A DNA stretch of 58,088 bases from an uncultured Clostridia bacterium. GTDB taxonomy: Bacteria > Bacillota > Clostridia > TANB77 > CAG-508. The position numbers were made by a program, and so were the translations under genes. The stretch spans positions 2,697 through 60,784 of the forward strand of contig CAPIEU010000009.1 in NCBI GenBank assembly GCA_948630815.1, in the 5' to 3' direction. Of this stretch, positions 1-9,033 are shown piece by piece (positions within the stretch are counted from its first letter, which is position 1; each line of letters begins with the position of its first letter). The notes under the pieces were generated by a model that was given only the letters and a program-made list of their open reading frames with translations, did no database searches and had not been told where the DNA came from.

Positions 1-557
1 GGTGTCTGTTCCGGCTTCGGCGTCTGTTCCGGCTTCGGTGTCTGTTCCGGCTTTGAGTCATTTTCCGAGTTATTCCCTGAGTTATTCCCTGAGTTATTCC
101 CTGAGTTATTCCCTGAGTTATTTCCCGAGTTATTCCCTGAGTTATTTCCCGAGTTATTCCCTGAGTTATTTCCCAAGTTATTCCCTGAGTTATTTCCCGA
201 GTTATTTCCTAAGTTATTTCCTATTCCATTAGGTCTTGGTGTTGCCGTTCCTTTAGGTTCATCTGTTTCCTGTGGTTTCAGTGTTGTTCCTCCGCTGGAA
301 TTTGATGTTGATGTTCCAGGTTTTGGTGTTGCTGTTCCACTAGGTCCAACAGTTTCCTGTGGTTTTAACGTTTCCTCAAGTGGTGTTTGAGTTGGTGTTG
401 GTGTAGCACTGTGATTCGGTGTTTCATGTGCTATTGCATTTCGCTCTTGGAGTTTTCCAGTTATTAGGACTGCTCCACATGTCATTAAAAAAAACATTGC
501 TACTGCAACTACACAGGCAACTACTAATTTAGGTTGCCGCTTCTTTTTTCCATTCAT
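1..557 (-). CDS. Membrane-anchored Thr/Pro- and GNNS-repeat protein (partial, runs off left edge)
   Basis: The start is ATG at 555-557 behind AAGGAGG. A short Lys-rich cytoplasmic tail (MNGKKKRQPK) is followed by one membrane segment at about residues 11-33. The extracellular part is rich in Thr, Pro and Ser, then has about 14 tandem Gly-Asn-Asn-Ser units and then KPEQTP units up to the window edge. It is probably an exported anchored protein with a flexible stalk, and the real domain lies outside the window. Codon use (CCG, CAG, ACG, TCG, GGG) is richer in GC than the neighbours, which suggests acquisition. Codon 7 is an in-frame CGG (537-539). Reading it as a four-base codon would hit a stop four codons later, so this gene is one of only two exceptions to the CGGN pattern. 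The function is unknown. Confidence 0.7.
   Translation of the reverse strand, partial: MNGKKKRQPKLVVACVVAVAMFFLMTCGAVLITGKLQERNAIAHETPNHSATPTPTQTPLEETLKPQETVGPSGTATPKPGTSTSNSSGGTTLKPQETDEPKGTATPRPNGIGNNLGNNSGNNSGNNLGNNSGNNSGNNSGNNSGNNSGNNSGNNSGNNSGNNSENDSKPEQTPKPEQTPKPEQT
64..229 (-). repeat. Tandem 12-bp repeat encoding Gly-Asn-Asn-Ser
   Basis: About 14 near-identical 12-base units read GGA/GGG AAT AAC TCA/TCG/TTG in the sense direction of the left-edge gene. Variation is almost only at third positions. A second repeat (KPEQTP) begins to its left at 1-58. Confidence 0.85.
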
Positions 558-774
558 ACTCTTTCCTCCTTAATCAATCAATTATTTATTTTTTCAATGT
601 ACTTTGACCGTTTTTATTTGTGCAATACAAATTACCTATTGCACATTAATATTTATATACAAATAGGCATACCCTTGCCTATATACCATATTATATCTTA
701 TTTAACATAAAATGTCAATATTATATACATAACAAAAATCACTTTTAATATATTTCTATATAAAGAGTGATTTA

Positions 775-1285
775 TTATTTTCCTATTATAATATTAATTA
801 TTTTTTCAAACCAATTTGAATTATCTTCTTTAGCTATTTCTTCTGTCGCTGATTCTACATAATCTTCTTTTGGTAGATTGATATATACTGTTTGAGAATT
901 ATTTAATTTTTGCATTCCTAATATTTCTTTTGCTGATTGTTCCACTGATTTTAAATTTAGATTATTTTCTATATTTACTTTTAATTGTTCATTTTCTTTT
1001 TCTATCTCAGCAAGATTAGCTTTTAATGTTTTTATTTCACTAAATTTTTCATTTATTACAGAGTTTCTATAACTTATGGCAAAAAGAATTATAAAGCCGT
1101 GTTGCAACATATAGCATTGCTTTTGCTTGAACTTTTATCTGTTTTTTTTCTTGTTTTTTAGCTTTTTTATTTACTTTTACTTTTTTTATAGTACTTTTCT
1201 TTGGATATTTTTTTGGTATTCGTTCATATTCTGGTTGTAGTTTTCTTGGACTTGTTTCATATTGATATCTTGAATTATATGCCAT
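775..1285 (-). CDS. ftsL: FtsL-like cell division protein (restored across one CGGC site)
   Basis: This is a bitopic division protein of the FtsL/septum-initiator type that would scaffold septal peptidoglycan synthesis. A Lys-rich cytoplasmic tail of about 55 residues is followed by one membrane segment (about 57-75), a coiled coil, and the typical C-terminal pattern VEQSAKEILGMQKLN...QTVYINL. The ATG at 1285 follows AGGAGGTG. Read with triplets only, the gene splits into two overlapping pieces near 1099. Reading CGGC (1096-1099) as glycine 63 gives one 169-residue protein with VATGFIILFA inside the membrane segment. It lies directly downstream of rsmH, as in other dcw clusters. The family call rests on context and topology, because FtsL sequences diverge strongly. 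Confidence 0.75.
1096..1099 (-). other. CGGC four-base glycine site, FtsL-like Gly63
   Basis: The frame ...GCA ACA, then CGGC, then TTT ATA ATT restores the membrane segment. The 0 frame leaves it immediately. Confidence 0.85.
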
Positions 1286-1386
1286 AAGTTTTTCACCTCC
1301 TTATTTAGCTGTTTGAAATTGGAAGTTAGAAGTTGGATATTTGTTTTTATATTATTCCTCTTAAATTATATTTCAAACACATTACT

Positions 1387-2317
1387 TCATATTTTTTCTA
1401 AAATTCTTAGTTTTGCACTTTTTGCTCTTGAATTTTCTTCTTGTTCTTCTTTTGTTGCTTCTATTGGCTTTTTATTTATTATTTTTCCTACTTTTTTAGC
1501 TCCACAAATGCAATATGGTAAGTCACTAGGACATATACATTTTCCGTGATGCATCACTATATGCATTTTTTACTGCTCTATCTTCTAGTGAATGAAATGT
1601 AATAATACATAATCTTCCACCTGTTTTTAAACATTCTATTGCATTTTTTACTGTATTATATAGCGGTTTGATTTCATTGTTTGTCTCTATTCTTATTGCC
1701 TGAAACGTACGTTTTGCAGGATGCCCTGCTGATTTATCATAATATGGTATTGCATTTTTTATTATTTCTACTAGTTCACCTGTTGTGTCTATTTCCTTTT
1801 TATTTCTTGTTTCTATTATTTTTCTTGCAATAGCTCTAGAAAATTTTTCTTCCCCATATTCATAAATTATTCTTGCAAGTTCTTCTTCTTTATATGTATT
1901 TACTATTTCTTTTGCTGTTAAACTTTGCCCTAAATCCATCCTCATATCTAGGCTAGAATTTAACATATAGCTAAATCCTCTTGCCTCTGTATCTATTTGA
2001 TATGAAGAAACGCCTAAATCTAAAAGAATCCCATCTACTCTATCTATATTTAAGCTTTTTAATATTTCTTTTATATCATCGTGATTTCCATATACATATG
2101 TAACATTCCTAAAATCATTTAATCTATCTTTTGCTACTTTTAGTGCATCTTGGTCTTTATCAATTCCTATTAATCTACCTCTAGATGATAAGTGTTTTAA
2201 AATTTCTTTACTGTGTCCTGCTCCGCCTAATGTTCCATCAACATAAATACCATCTGGATTAATTTTTAAGCTTTCTATACTCTCTTTTAATAATACTGGT
2301 TTATGGTTAAATTTCAA
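1387..2317 (-). CDS. rsmH: 16S rRNA (cytosine(1402)-N(4))-methyltransferase RsmH (restored)
   Basis: RsmH N4-methylates C1402 of 16S rRNA using S-adenosylmethionine. The N-terminal motif KPVLLKESIESL, the SAM loop GTLGGAGHS, LLDLGVSSYQID and RRTFQAIRIETN-like elements are clear. A TTG start at 2315-2317, spaced from AGAGGTG, fits the family N terminus better than the longer upstream reading. Triplet reading ends in a short wrong tail after the HSLEDRAVKNAYSDAS region. Reading CGGA (1543-1546) as glycine 258 restores the usual C terminus, CICPSDLPYCICG...RAKSAKLRILEKI, with four cysteines, for 309 residues, the normal family length. It lies between mraZ and the ftsL-like gene. Confidence 0.93.
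1543..1546 (-). other. CGGA four-base glycine site, RsmH Gly258
   Basis: GAT GCA TCA, CGGA, AAA TGT ATA TGT CCT gives DASGKCICP, the conserved cysteine-rich end of clostridial RsmH. Triplet reading stops within five codons. Confidence 0.93.
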
Positions 2318-2917
2318 TAAAATGCACCTCTTGTAAGTTATATAGTAGAACAAATTGGAAAGCCATTAAATTAGCATAATTTCAACTTTTTCTTTTAATC
2401 TTTAGCCAATTTGTTCGTGTAAAAAATTTTTGCTAGACAATTTCTGTACAACATAGTTTACTATAATAAGATGTTCAAAGAACTTCCTTATTATAGTAAT
2501 AACAGTTGGTACAAAGAGATGTATACCAACTGTCTACAATTTTTAGTTTTCTTCTTTTGTTTCTATTATGTATTTTTCTTTTGTTATCTCTTCTTTAGTA
2601 CATTTTCTTATTTTTCTTTTGTTACATATATTTTTTTCTTTTGAATACATAAAACAATTTTAATCTAAAGTATCTTACATATTCTTCTTTTGCATTTTAT
2701 AATTTATCTTTTGCTTGGAATTCATGTTTTTTGCTAATTTTCTTTTGTATCTTCTAATTTTATCCTCTGTATTTTCTAATTTGTCTTTTGTTAATTTTTT
2801 CTTTTGTATTCTTAATAATTTGTTTTAAATATTTTTATCTTTTGTACTTTAAAATTTTACCTTTTGTATTTTAAGTTTTAATTTATCTTTTGCATTTTAT
2901 ATAAACTTTTTTAAAGA
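2318..2917 (-). other. Long A-rich mraZ-rsmH gap with CAAAAG repeats and two hairpins
   Basis: This 600-base stretch has no supportable gene. Read in the operon direction, roughly 2545-2900 contains about a dozen copies of CAAAAG, often as ACAAAAGAWAAATT, in A-rich sequence. Nearer rsmH there are two stem-loops at about 2461-2504 (ACTATAATAAG pairing with CTTATTATAGT) and 2509-2537 (CAGTTGGTA pairing with TACCAACTG). No U-run follows, so they are not obvious terminators. The region could be a structured, regulated leader of rsmH or a decayed repeat tract. Confidence 0.55.
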
Positions 2918-3350
2918 TTATATACCTAACATTGTCATATTTTCTGCTATTTCATCTGCTGATATACTTTCATCTTTACTATAACTTGTCCATAATTCTT
3001 TGTTCCATATTTCTAACCTTGTTCCAACTCCAATAATTACTATTTCCTTATCAAGTGTTGCATGTTCTCTTAGGTTTGCTGGAATTAAGAATCTTCCTTG
3101 TTTATCAATTTCGCATTCTACCGCTCCTGATAAAAAGAATCTTACAAAGTTTCTAGCATTTTTTTGTGCAAGTGGTAATGCTTTTAGCTTTTCTTCAAAG
3201 TTTTCCCATTCTGCTCCGTGAATACGCAAATAAACATCCATCAAGTCCTTTTGTTATAATGAACTTATCGCCAATGTCTTCTCTGAGTTTTGATGGCATT
3301 ATTACTCTACCTTTAGCATCTACATTATGCTCATATTCACCAATAAACAC
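2918..3350 (-). CDS. mraZ: Transcriptional regulator / cell division protein MraZ (restored)
   Basis: MraZ is the first gene of dcw clusters and encodes a small AbrB-fold DNA-binding protein that regulates the cluster. A GTG start at 3348-3350, behind GAGAGGTG, gives the classic beginning FIGEYEHNVDAKGRVIMPS. A second copy of the repeat, CEIDKQGRFLIPANLREHA, follows. Triplet reading breaks near 3218. Taking CGGA (3215-3218) as glycine 45 joins the halves as LFAYSGAEWENFEEKLKALP, for a total of 143 residues, the standard length. It lies upstream of rsmH with an unusually long 600-base gap between them. Confidence 0.93.
3215..3218 (-). other. CGGA four-base glycine site, MraZ Gly45
   Basis: GCG TAT TCA, CGGA, GCA GAA TGG GAA gives AYSGAEWE, joining both AbrB-like halves of MraZ. 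Neither frame alone encodes both. Confidence 0.92.
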
Positions 3351-3512
3351 TTTGGGTCACCTCTCTTCCTTTTTTAACCACTTTGTACCACTTTCTACCA
3401 CTTTAATTAAATTTTAATATAACTTTTGGGATTTTGCAATACTTTTTTAAAAAATTTTAAAAAAATGTATTACTGGATAATGGTTTTGGTACCAGAATTT
3501 ATTGCAAACGTT

Positions 3513-3682
3513 GTAGGGTCGAGCATTGCTCGTCCGCAATTTCGCATTTTATAATAATCATATTGCTTAAAATGTATATCTTTTCTTTTGGTTATATTTC
3601 CTCTCATATTTTCCATTTATAATATATTTTCATATTTTAAAGGGAATTTCTTCGAAGACGTACGAGCAATGCTCGACCCTAC
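3513..3682. repeat. REP-like 21-bp inverted repeat pair
   Basis: Arms at 3513-3533 and 3662-3682 are exact reverse complements (GTAGGGTCGAGCATTGCTCG and its complement). Each arm contains an internal palindrome. This is a typical dispersed intergenic palindrome arrangement. Confidence 0.8.
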
Positions 3683-3717
3683 ATTTAAATTAAAATAGCA
3701 TATTCTTTTCTAACAAC

Positions 3718-3752
3718 AAAAAAATAACTAAGCTTTTCACTTAGTTATTTTT
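3718..3752 (-). terminator. Intrinsic terminator after endoA
   Basis: The stem AAATAACTAAG/CTTAGTTATTT has a 7-base loop and T-runs on both sides, 43 bases downstream of endoA. Confidence 0.8.
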
Positions 3753-3794
3753 CACCTTTAATTATTAACTTTTATTCTTTCTAAAAGCAATCTA

Positions 3795-4145
3795 TTATTC
3801 TTCTAATCCAAAACTTACTCCTAAAGCATTATTTATTTCATTTATTATCTTATTATCTTCTATATGGCCTATTTTTTCTTTTAATCTGCTTTTATCTATT
3901 GTTCTTATTTGTTCTGTAAGAACTACTGAATTTGATTTTAGTCCACATTCTTCTCCGCCTAATTCTATATGTGTTGGAAGTTTATTTTTACCTGTTTGTG
4001 ATGTTATTGCTGCTGCAATTACTGTTGGACTATATTTGTTCCCCATATCATTTTGTATTATAAGTACAGGTCTAATTCCTCCTTGTTCTGAACCAACAAC
4101 TGGACTTAAATCTGCATAAAACATATCTCCTCTTTTTACTATCAT
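3795..4145 (-). CDS. ndoA: EndoA/MazF-family endoribonuclease toxin
   Basis: This PemK/MazF-fold mRNA interferase resembles Bacillus EndoA. It carries KRGDMFYADLSPVVGSEQGG near the start, then RPVLIIQNDMGN and AAITSQTGK, and in the C-terminal half LTEQIRTIDKSRL. The ATG at 4145 sits 8 bases from AGGAG. A GTG nine bases upstream overlaps that ribosome binding site and is less likely. The length of 116 residues is typical. No antitoxin-like gene is seen directly upstream. In Clostridia ndoA often follows alr, and a GerS-like gene precedes it here, a neighbourhood also known from Clostridioides. There is no CGGN site in this gene. Confidence 0.9.
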   Translation of the reverse strand: MIVKRGDMFYADLSPVVGSEQGGIRPVLIIQNDMGNKYSPTVIAAAITSQTGKNKLPTHIELGGEECGLKSNSVVLTEQIRTIDKSRLKEKIGHIEDNKIINEINNALGVSFGLEE

Positions 4146-4225
4146 TTTATTCACTCCTGGTATTACAATTTTTTCGCCAGATATATTTTAAATTTTAGTT
4201 TAGAGAGTATATAGTATATAAAGAT

Positions 4226-4907
4226 TTATATGTCTTTTTCTTCCATATTTAATTTAAATGCTAGTACTTCTTCTTTATTTATACTATTAATTTTAATCTC
4301 GTTATATAATATGTAAACTAGCATTTTTTTGTTCATTTCTTCTATTTCCATTTTTGTTGGTTTCCCAGTTTTGGCATCTATGTATAACTTTTTATATACA
4401 TTATATTTGTTGTTATCCTGTGTTTTTGTTTCTAATATAAGCTGTTCTCCTTCTTCTATACATTTTGCATCTTGGTCCTTTTTGTAGTCTTCTATAAAAT
4501 TATATAAACACAAAGAATTTTCAGAAATATAATTATAGTTTTCGTATATTTGGGCTAAATTTATGCCGACTGTTTTCTATTTTTAGATTTGTTCCATCAT
4601 ATATTGTTACTAATCCTTTTATATTATTTGGTTCTAATACTTCTTGTTTAAATATGTTTGGTGATACATATTTTTGTATTAATCTATATTTATTAGTGGT
4701 TTTATTGCTTGTAATTTCTAAACTAATGTCCGCTTCATATGAACTAATATTTAAAATATATTCTTTAATGCTTTCAGCTGATTTAATATTAGTATTTCCA
4801 AATTCTTTAGTTTTATAATCATTTTTTCTAAAAAAACATATTATTGCTACCAAAATAGAACAAATAATAAGAATAGCAATTATATATAATAGCTTTTTAT
4901 TTTTCAT
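4226..4907 (-). CDS. GerS/LolA-like membrane-anchored protein (restored)
   Basis: The preferred start is the ATG at 4905-4907, preceded by GAGGAGGAAG, rather than the ATG at 4922 whose first codons overlap that site. An N-terminal hydrophobic segment (residues 5-26, containing Cys) is followed by a soluble beta-rich region with paired motifs of the LolA/outer-membrane-lipoprotein-sorting fold (YEADISLEITSNKTTNKYRL, YDGTNLKIENSG). Triplet reading stops near 4560. Taking CGGC (4565-4568) as glycine 114 continues into INLAQIYENYNYISENSLCL and gives about 226 residues. The position next to ndoA resembles the gerS-alr-ndoA order of spore-forming clostridia, so a germination-related role is possible but inferred. 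Confidence 0.65.
4565..4568 (-). other. CGGC four-base glycine site, GerS-like Gly114
   Basis: GAA AAC AGT, CGGC, ATA AAT TTA GCC joins the two halves. No stop occurs in the shifted frame down to 4226. Confidence 0.8.
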
Positions 4908-5055
4908 AGGCTTCCTCCTCATAAAATAGTTTGCTATTTAATTATATTAATTGCTATTTTATTGTATGTATAATGGACAAATTAGATTTATATTTATAAT
5001 AAATTACAAAGTAAAACGTTATATTGACTTTTTAAAATATTATATTCTTATATTA

Positions 5056-6021
5056 CTAAAAAATCTCTTTTAGGTATTCTTCCAATTCTTCTTTATTATT
5101 TATAGAATTAATTTTAACTCTTATTTTGCTTGCAGCATCTATTCCTTTTATGTAGCAAGCCATATGCTTTCTTAATTCTTGTATTCCTACTCTTTCTCCT
5201 TTTTCTTTTACCTCAAGTTCTATATGATGTAATATTGTTTGTAATTTTTCTTCATTTTTTATTTCTGGTAATCTTTCATTTGTTTGTAAATAGTGTATTA
5301 TTCTTTTAAATATCCATGGGTTTCCAATAGCTGCTCTTCCAATCATAATGCCATCTACTCCTGTATATTCAAACATTTTAAGTGCACTTTCTTCGTTTAT
5401 TACATTACCATTTCCTATTACCGGTATTTTTACTGCTTCTTTTACTTCTTTTATTGCTTCTAAATCTACATCTCCACTAAAAAACTCAGCTCTTGTTCTT
5501 CCGTGGATTGTAATCATACTTGCACCAGCTTTTTCTATAATCTGGGCTGCCTCTTTTGCTACAATGTTTTCTTCATTCCATCCTTTTCGTATTTTTACAC
5601 TTACTGGTACTTTAGACAATTTTACTACCTCTGTCACTATTTCTTCTACCTTTTTTAAGTCTAATAATAATTTACTTCCATCTCCATTTTTTACAACTTT
5701 TGGAGCTGGACATCCCATATTTATATCTAATATATCTGCAAAACCTGATACATATTCTGCTGCTCTTTTTAAAGATTCTATATCACTTCCAAATATTTGT
5801 GCTCCAATTGGTCTTTTCTGTCCTTTTATTTTTAATAATTCTTTTGTTTTTTCATCATTATAGTATATTGCTTTACTACTTGCCATTTCTGTAAATGTTA
5901 TTCCTACACCATAATTTTCACATATTATTCTAAATGGCAGGTCTGTTATACCTGCCATTGGTGCTAGCATTATATTATTTTGTAATTCAACATTTCCTAT
6001 TTTTAATGGTTTTAAGTACAT
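5056..6021 (-). CDS. dusB: tRNA-dihydrouridine synthase DusB
   Basis: This is an FMN-dependent reductase that makes dihydrouridine in tRNA. Its TIM-barrel motifs are complete: LAPMAGITDLPFR at the N terminus, DINMGCPAPKV with the catalytic Cys at about residue 101, KIRKGWNEENI, ITIHGRTRAEFF, IPVIGNGNV, and GVDGIMIGRAAIGNPW. The length of 321 residues is normal. All glycines here use ordinary GGN triplets and there is no in-frame CGG, so it serves as an intact control gene inside a region rich in four-base sites. Short palindromic repeats follow it toward rodA. Confidence 0.93.
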   Translation of the reverse strand: MYLKPLKIGNVELQNNIMLAPMAGITDLPFRIICENYGVGITFTEMASSKAIYYNDEKTKELLKIKGQKRPIGAQIFGSDIESLKRAAEYVSGFADILDINMGCPAPKVVKNGDGSKLLLDLKKVEEIVTEVVKLSKVPVSVKIRKGWNEENIVAKEAAQIIEKAGASMITIHGRTRAEFFSGDVDLEAIKEVKEAVKIPVIGNGNVINEESALKMFEYTGVDGIMIGRAAIGNPWIFKRIIHYLQTNERLPEIKNEEKLQTILHHIELEVKEKGERVGIQELRKHMACYIKGIDAASKIRVKINSINNKEELEEYLKEIF

Positions 6022-6059
6022 TTATTGTCTCCTCACCTCATATATATTGGGTTATTTTA

Positions 6060-6160
6060 CGTGTAGGGGCGAACTTTATGGTTCGCCCTATTTTTCTGTC
6101 TTATTATAATATTTTTATAGTATTTCTTTGTAGTTTTGGACGGACACAAAATCCGCCCAA
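6060..6160. repeat. Small intergenic palindromes between dusB and rodA
   Basis: One stem is at about 6062-6089 (TAGGGGCGAAC...GTTCGCCCTA). A second, imperfect one surrounds GACGGACACAAAATCCGCCC at 6138-6157. These are REP-like and encode no protein. Confidence 0.6.
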
Positions 6161-6205
6161 GACTACAAATTATTTACCTAATCTTTTGTTGTACAACTTT
6201 TAACT

Positions 6206-7317
6206 CTAGTCTACAAATATTGTTTTTTGCCTTCTTCCACTTATATTTAGTAACATCCCTATACAAATGAAGTTTGTTACAAGTGAACTTCCTCCATAGC
6301 TCACAAATGGAAGTGGTACTCCTGTTATTGGTAATAATCCCATAGTCATTCCTATATTTTCTATCATATGGAACATAAATATTCCTACTATTCCTACTGC
6401 AATGTATGAGCCTAAATCATCTTTTGCAGTTTTTGCAACTTCAACTGCTTTTGTTATTAATACTACATAAAGGATGATTACTGCTCCTGCTATAATAAAT
6501 CCCATTTCTTCCCCTATTACTGAGAAAATAAAGTCTGTTGTTTTGGGATGTAAAAATCCAAGTTGCGTTTGATTTCCTTTTAATAATCCCATTCCTACTA
6601 ATCTTCCTGACCCTATTGCCAATTTGGATTGTATAATATTATATCCGTGATCCTCTTGGATCTAAGTTTGGATTTAAAAATACATCTATTCTGGTTTTTG
6701 CATGTGTTGGTAATACAAAATTGTATATTAGTGGTAATGCTACTAGTATTATTAATATTGTAGCTATTATATATCTTTTATCTAATCCTGCTACAAATAG
6801 CATTAGTACTGTTGCCATTACAAAAGCTATTGCTGTTCCATAGTCTGGCTGCTTTATTATTAACAATACTGGCACTATAACAGCACTTAACACTGCTAAT
6901 AATTTTAGTGGATTGTTTATATCCTTTTTATTTCTTTTTTGTACAATTTGCATTATATATGCTATAAATATTATTACAAATATTTTTGCAAGTTCACTTG
7001 GTTGAAATTGTAATCCTTCTGTTATTTTGAACCAACTTGTTGCTCCATTTACTACTGGTGTGAATAAGACTGCTATTAGTAGTATTATAAATATTCCATA
7101 AAAAATTGGTGAGAATTTTGATATTAAATTATAATCTATAAATATTACTATTATCATTATAGGAATACTGATTATCGCCCATATTATCTGTTTTTTTAAT
7201 TCATCATAATTACTTTCACCGAGTAGCTGAATATAATGATATGCATCCTATAATTAATAGTACAATTGAGCATACTAATATCCCCCACTCTATATTTTTT
7301 AGCATTCTTTTTTTCAC
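6206..7317 (-). CDS. rodA: RodA/FtsW-family peptidoglycan glycosyltransferase (restored, two sites)
   Basis: This is a SEDS-family integral membrane protein that polymerises glycan strands for cell elongation. A GTG start at 7315-7317 behind GGAGGG begins with VKKRMLKNIEWG. Ten hydrophobic segments and the family motifs QPSELAKI, KQPDYGTA, GSGYNIIQSKLAIGSG and FIFSVIGEEMGF are present. Triplet reading breaks it into three pieces. CGGT (7218-7221) supplies Gly33 in YSATGES, and CGGA (6644-6647) supplies Gly224 in the invariant RGSGYNIIQS motif. The restored length is 369 residues. It sits downstream of minD and minE, as in the clostridial mre-min-rodA cluster. Confidence 0.93.
6644..6647 (-). 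other. CGGA four-base glycine site, RodA Gly224
   Basis: AGA GGA TCA, CGGA, TAT AAT ATT gives RGSGYNI, a highly conserved SEDS motif. Triplet reading ends two codons later. Confidence 0.95.
7218..7221 (-). other. CGGT four-base glycine site, RodA Gly33
   Basis: TCA GCT ACT, CGGT, GAA AGT AAT gives SATGESN after the first membrane segment, where RodA/FtsW normally have YSAT-type sequence. Confidence 0.92.
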
Positions 7318-7349
7318 ACTATACCCTCCAAAATTTGTATAGTAAATTT

Positions 7350-7425
7350 TTAATGGGTCGATGTGGGCATCGACTCTTATTATTTACTTTTAACTATTTA
7401 TGGGTTGCATAATATGCAACCCACA
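7350..7425. repeat. Two small palindromes between minE and rodA
   Basis: GGGTCGATGTGGGCATCGACTC (about 7353-7374) and TGGGTTGCATAATATGCAACCC (about 7400-7421) are short hairpin-forming repeats of the same general style as those near 6.1 and 11.6 kb. Confidence 0.6.
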
Positions 7426-7444
7426 CCACAACATCTTTTACATA

Positions 7445-8038
7445 TTATTGTATTGTTTTTACTTGTTGTATTGTAGCATCTTTTTTTATCTCTTCTTCAT
7501 TATTTGTTATTGCTTCTCCTTTATTTTCTGCCTCTTCTTGCTTATTTTCTTTATCTTTTTCATTTTCTACATCTTCTTTAGTTTCTTTGTTTGAGCTTAC
7601 ATTATTATTTGGTTCTTGTATTTCTTCTTTTTGTTCTGGCTCTTCCTTTAAGGTTTCTTCTTTTTGGTCTTCTACCTTTTCTGTATTATCAGTTTTCTCT
7701 TTTTCACTTGTACTTGTTTGTCTTGCCATTTTATTTTTTACGTCTTCTTTTATACTAACTATTGGAATATTTGCATATAAAGCTGGCGCTCCTGATAACC
7801 CATCATTACTTGTTTTATTTGTAAGCCTTACATCTATTGCATTTTCATCAACATCTATATATTTTTTAATTACTTCTATTATTTCTTGTTTCATTAAATC
7901 TAAAAAATCTGCAGATACATTGGCTCTATCTTGCATTAAGACTAAATGTAATCTTTCTTTTGCTGCATCTTTTGATTTTACTTGATGCTCTTCTTTTTTG
8001 CCTATGTTTTTAAAAAAGTTTATTATGCTTTCAAACAT
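7445..8038 (-). CDS. minE: Cell division topological specificity factor MinE, with long acidic/basic tail
   Basis: Residues 1-95 are a recognisable MinE (MFESIINFFKNI, AKERLHLVLMQDRANVSADFLD, a VIKKYIDVDENAIDVRLTN-like region). MinE dislodges MinD from the membrane and positions the septum at midcell. Residues about 100-197 are unusual: a low-complexity tail dominated by Glu, Lys, Asn and Thr with no recognisable fold, roughly doubling the usual length of about 90 residues. The gene begins 22 bases after minD and is followed by rodA, so it is very likely co-transcribed with them. There is no CGGN site. Confidence 0.88.
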   Translation of the reverse strand: MFESIINFFKNIGKKEEHQVKSKDAAKERLHLVLMQDRANVSADFLDLMKQEIIEVIKKYIDVDENAIDVRLTNKTSNDGLSGAPALYANIPIVSIKEDVKNKMARQTSTSEKEKTDNTEKVEDQKEETLKEEPEQKEEIQEPNNNVSSNKETKEDVENEKDKENKQEEAENKGEAITNNEEEIKKDATIQQVKTIQ

Positions 8039-8059
8039 TTTTCTTCCCCCTACTCTATA

Positions 8060-8855
8060 TTATTTAATTCCAAATAGTCTTTTTATTTTTGCAAAAAATC
8101 CTTTCTCTCTACCAGGTATTGTAACTTCTATATTTTCACCTAATATTCTTCTTGCAATTTCTATGTATGCTTTTCCTGATGGTGCTTTTCTATTTTGTAC
8201 TACTGGTTCTCCTTTATTTGTTCCGTGTTACAACAAATTCGTCATCTGGTACAACACCAACTAATTCTATGCTTAATAAGTCTACTATATCGTCAACATC
8301 CATCATTTCGCCTTTTCTTATCATGCTTGGTTTTATACGATTTACTACTAGTTCTGGATTTTTAATTTCAGATGATTCTAATAAGCCTATTATTCTATCT
8401 GCATCTCTTATTGCTGACATTTCCGCTGTTGTTACTACTACTGCACGATCTGCTCCTGCAATTGCATTTTTAAAGCCTTGCTCAATTCCAGCAGGACAGT
8501 CTATTAATATATAATCAAATTCTTCTTTTAATTTTGTAGTTAAATCTCTCATTTGTTCTTCATTTATAGCACTTTTATCTCTTGTTTGAGCTGCTGGAAG
8601 TAAAAATAGTTCATTAAAACGCTTGTCTTTAATTAAGGCTTGTCTTAATTTACATTTTTCTTCGACAACGTCTACTATATCATATACTATTCTATTTTCT
8701 AATCCCATAACAACGTCAAGGTTTCTAAGTCCTATATCTGTATCTACTAATACTACCTTTTTCCCTTGCATTGCAAGTGCTGAACCTAAATTTGCTGTTG
8801 TTGTTGTTTTTCCTACTCCACCTTTTCCAGATGTTATAACTATAACTTCTCCCAT
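8060..8855 (-). CDS. minD: Septum site-determining ATPase MinD (restored)
   Basis: MinD is a deviant Walker A ATPase that recruits MinC to block polar septation. The N terminus is exact for the family: MGEVIVITSGKGGVGKTTTTANLG, with the signature lysine, then DTDIGLRNLD, and FDYILIDCPAGIEQGF. Triplet reading stops after VVPDDEFVVT. Taking CGGA (8222-8225) as glycine 211 continues with TNKGEPVV and ends with the C-terminal amphipathic membrane-targeting helix FFAKIKRLFGIK. The restored protein is about 264 residues, the normal length. Without the shift the product would lack its membrane anchor. Confidence 0.96.
8222..8225 (-). other. CGGA four-base glycine site, MinD Gly211
   Basis: GTT GTA ACA, CGGA, ACA AAT AAA GGA GAA gives VVTGTNKGE, joining the ATPase domain to the membrane-targeting helix. 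Confidence 0.95.
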
Positions 8856-8967
8856 ATATTTTCCTCCTAAAAACTACTTTATACATTTTTTTACTTACTA
8901 TTTTAATACATATATATTATCTTTTTTTATATTAAAAGTCAATGAATTATTTGTAAATTTTGTAATA

Positions 8968-9012
8968 TAAAAGAATGAACAGTCTACAAACGTAGATTTG
9001 CCCATTCTTTTA
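8968..9012 (-). terminator. Probable intrinsic terminator after the 83-residue gene
   Basis: AAAAGAATG and CATTCTTTT flank an inner paired region, with a T-rich flank. It lies 22 bases past the stop of the gene at 9034-9285. Confidence 0.6.
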
Positions 9013-9033
9013 ATCAGTAGCTACATAAAAAGC

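Larger units (their letters stand above)
3351..3794. other. Gap between endoA and mraZ with REP-like inverted pair
   Basis: No gene is seen. The stretch holds a 21-bp inverted pair (3513-3533 and 3662-3682), each arm itself palindromic around CGAGCATTGCTCG, and the endoA terminator at 3718-3752. The mraZ promoter should lie near 3360-3500, but I could not identify one convincingly. Confidence 0.6.

Noticed and set aside
64..229. CRISPR array at the left edge
   Set aside because: The repeats are contiguous 12-base coding units without spacers.
2..232. Plus-strand frame rich in Ser-Tyr repeats at the left edge
   Set aside because: It is the shadow of the minus-strand Gly-Asn-Asn-Ser repeat gene, which has a good ribosome binding site and a membrane segment.
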